This document shows, one piece after another, positions 5,811 to 6,686 of a stretch of 6,686 nucleotides of DNA. The first letter of the stretch is position 1; the number at the start of each line of letters is the position of its first letter. The notes beneath the pieces are model-generated. The model was given only the letters and a program-made list of their open reading frames with translations. It did no database searches and was not told the DNA's origin. Made by a program: the position numbers and the translations under genes. Source of the stretch: Oligoflexia bacterium (lineage in GTDB: Bacteria > Bdellovibrionota > UBA1018 > CAIMNF01); the NCBI GenBank assembly GCA_903842755.1, contig CAIMNF010000339.1:1-6686 (forward strand), written 5' to 3'.

Positions 5811-6110
5811 ATGTCTTGGTCGGTCATCCTTGAAAAGTCAGCGGAGAAAGATTTAAAGAAGGCGCCACATCACATCGTGGTTACCTTCAACGTATGGCGG
5901 CTTCAGGTGATTGAACTCGGGCTTTCGGCGGTACAGTCCAATCCTACTTGGAATGATCGTCCTAAAAAGGGAAAACTCAAACACATGCGGAGTGCAAGTT
6001 TGAATCGAAAGTACCGAGTAATTTACCGTATTAAATACCAAGTCAAAGATAATCAAGTGATTGTGGAAGGAGTAAGCCATGACTATGAAAAAATCGAACG
6101 CGGATACTAA
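5811..6110 (+). CDS. higB: HigB/RelE-ParE-superfamily toxin
   Basis: 99 residues, typical for HigB. The N-terminal helical part (MSWSVILEKSAEKDLKKAP) is followed by the basic core KKGKLKHMRSASLNRKYRVI and the closing strand VIVEGVSHDYEKIER. RS-x-LN-x-x-YRVIY and HDY near the C-terminus are hallmarks of the RelE/ParE/HigB fold. HigB toxins cut mRNA in the translating ribosome and so stop growth. The toxin precedes its antitoxin, the usual HigBA order and the reverse of RelBE, and overlaps it by 32 bases. No ribosome site lies upstream of ATG 5811; the predicted start of transcription falls at the ATG. RelE-type mRNase versus ParE-type gyrase poison cannot be decided by eye; the partner type favours HigB. 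Confidence 0.85.
   Translation: MSWSVILEKSAEKDLKKAPHHIVVTFNVWRLQVIELGLSAVQSNPTWNDRPKKGKLKHMRSASLNRKYRVIYRIKYQVKDNQVIVEGVSHDYEKIERGY
6065..6072 (+). promoter_or_regulatory. Shine-Dalgarno of the antitoxin gene
   Basis: GGAAGGAG lies inside the 3' end of the toxin gene, 6 bases before ATG 6079. It is far stronger than anything before the toxin, so the antitoxin should be translated in excess from the shared mRNA. ATG 6085 is a less well spaced alternative start. Confidence 0.7.
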
Positions 6111-6396
6111 TAAATTTATGAATTCCCTCATGGGAAGAGAAATGACTTTTGGCATGGCGATTGAAGCGCTTAGGATTTCAGCAGGAATTTCACAGGTGAC
6201 TTTTGCTAAAAAACTTGGAATATCTCGGGCTCAACTTTGTGATATCGAAAAAGGTCGAAGGCCTGCAACCATAGAACGTGCGCTTAAAATCGCTAAAGCA
6301 CTTGGTCAGCCAACTGAGTTCTTCGTGAAGCTTGCGCTTCAAACTCAGCTTGACGAGGCGGGCGTTGAATTTGTAGTTGCTTTGAAAGCTGCATAA
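6079..6396 (+). CDS. higA: HigA-type XRE-family antitoxin
   Basis: 105 residues. After a short polar leader, residues about 23-80 form a Cro/C1-type helix-turn-helix: TFGMAIEALRISAGISQVTF, AKKLGISRAQLCDIEKGRR, then PATIERALKIAKALGQP. The C-terminal tail (TEFFVKLALQTQLDEAGVEF) would supply toxin contacts and the dimer surface. It neutralises the toxin encoded just upstream and most likely represses the operon through the inverted repeat at 5781-5805. It overlaps the toxin gene by 32 bases, with its own good ribosome site. A hairpin follows the stop codon. Confidence 0.88.
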   Translation: MTMKKSNADTNKFMNSLMGREMTFGMAIEALRISAGISQVTFAKKLGISRAQLCDIEKGRRPATIERALKIAKALGQPTEFFVKLALQTQLDEAGVEFVVALKAA

Positions 6397-6403
6397 AACG
6401 CAA

Positions 6404-6434
6404 AACCCTTCCAATCAATTAGATCAGAAGGGTT
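6404..6434. terminator. Terminator-like hairpin after the antitoxin gene
   Basis: AACCCTTC (6404-6411) and GAAGGGTT (6427-6434) form a perfect 8-bp stem with a 15-base loop, 7 bases after the antitoxin stop. On the plus strand only TTCTT follows. On the minus strand the stem runs into TTTTGCGTTTT, so it may work in both directions or mainly leftward. The long loop makes it a moderate terminator at best. Confidence 0.55.
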
Positions 6435-6467
6435 CTTAAAATTATTGAGGGTAAGAAAAAGAAAGCC

Positions 6468-6686
6468 CCCGGACCCCCGAACGGCTTCACTGGTGTTTTT
6501 ATTCGAAGCTTGGGCGCTTGCAGGACCAAGTAAACGGAGATGCTCCGTGATCCCGAATTCTGAAAACAAATTAATCACGCTCGAACAACCGAAGTCCGAC
6601 TTAGAGCCCTGGATTGTTCCCAAGACCAATTTCGCGCAAAAACCTACCGATTCCGTGTTTGAAAAATATGGCATTGCTTTGACTCC
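6468..6686 (+). pseudogene. Truncated, frameshifted second copy of the lipoprotein gene
   Basis: It matches 5000-5369 of the intact lipoprotein gene at about 96% identity, starting at codon 101; the 5' half, signal peptide and start codon are absent. 151 bp (about 5082-5232 in the intact copy) are missing, between two near-identical sites, CCGTGGTCC (5077-5085) and CCGTAGTCC (5228-5236). The deletion shifts the frame and turns the Trp codon TGG into TGA (6548-6550). The remaining substitutions are almost all silent (CCG/CCC, TCA/TCG, AAG/AAA, CTT/CTC, AAA/AAG) or Val to Ile, so this sequence diverged as a working gene before it broke. The copy runs off the right edge, still in homology. Confidence 0.9.

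Noticed and set aside
5585..5827. 80-codon minus-strand reading frame across the region before the toxin gene
   Set aside because: It translates the 22-bp repeats into a low-complexity Phe/Pro/Leu stretch, overlaps the toxin promoter and start, and has no ribosome site.
5497..6467. Toxin-antitoxin genes considered as an integron cassette
   Set aside because: I could not find a convincing attC site (paired RYYYAAC and GTTRRRY) on either side, and no integrase is present.
6345..6674. 109-codon minus-strand reading frame over the antitoxin end and the lipoprotein fragment
   Set aside because: It is antisense to the pseudogene copy. The same antisense frame exists in the intact gene at 5193-5387, so it only mirrors the repeat.

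Overview
The window looks like a chromosomal stretch of a Gram-negative, flagellated-lineage bacterium. It encodes an outer-membrane beta-barrel protein with a terminal Phe, two lipoproteins, and a membrane protein carrying flagellar FliF-like and FliG-like regions. The style of the proteins (long Ser/Thr-rich linkers, GTG starts, tightly overlapping genes) reminds me of Bdellovibrionota or other former Deltaproteobacteria. That assignment is an inference; no rRNA or marker gene is present to prove it.

Left two thirds (1-4579, minus strand): one compact operon of four genes, read right to left. Gene 1 is a secreted protein with a FlgO/CsgG-like N-terminal domain and an outer-membrane barrel (3416-4579). 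Gene 2 is a TPR lipoprotein (2701-3435). Gene 3 is a 769-residue inner-membrane protein (395-2704). Its periplasmic half has two ring-building-motif-like repeats that resemble FliF, followed by one transmembrane helix and a cytoplasmic half that aligns without gaps to the FliG C-terminal domain. Gene 4 is a cyclic-nucleotide-binding protein that runs off the left edge (1-395). Every junction overlaps (20, 4 and 1 bases), so the proteins are probably made in a fixed ratio. Read together, they look like parts of an envelope-spanning, flagellar-basal-body-like machine: outer-membrane component, lipoprotein, inner-membrane ring plus switch/rotor-like domain, and a cyclic-nucleotide sensor. I do not recognise a described system with this composition.

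Middle (4580-5496): a divergent intergenic region holds a perfect 14-bp palindrome and a strong match to a sigma-28 (FliA) promoter that faces right. The rightward gene is a lipoprotein of unknown function (4699-5496). If the promoter is real, it ties this lipoprotein to the flagellar/motility regulon.

Right (5497-6686): an accessory region. A roughly 315-bp non-coding stretch carries 2.5 copies of a 22-bp tandem repeat and a sigma-70-like promoter whose -10 box lies in a perfect inverted repeat. This is followed by a HigB/HigA type II toxin-antitoxin pair and a terminator-like hairpin. Beyond the hairpin is a partial, frameshifted second copy of the lipoprotein gene (6468-6686 matches 5000-5369 with 151 bp deleted). 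The toxin-antitoxin module is therefore flanked by direct repeats of the lipoprotein gene, which suggests it arrived by, or triggered, a recombination event there.
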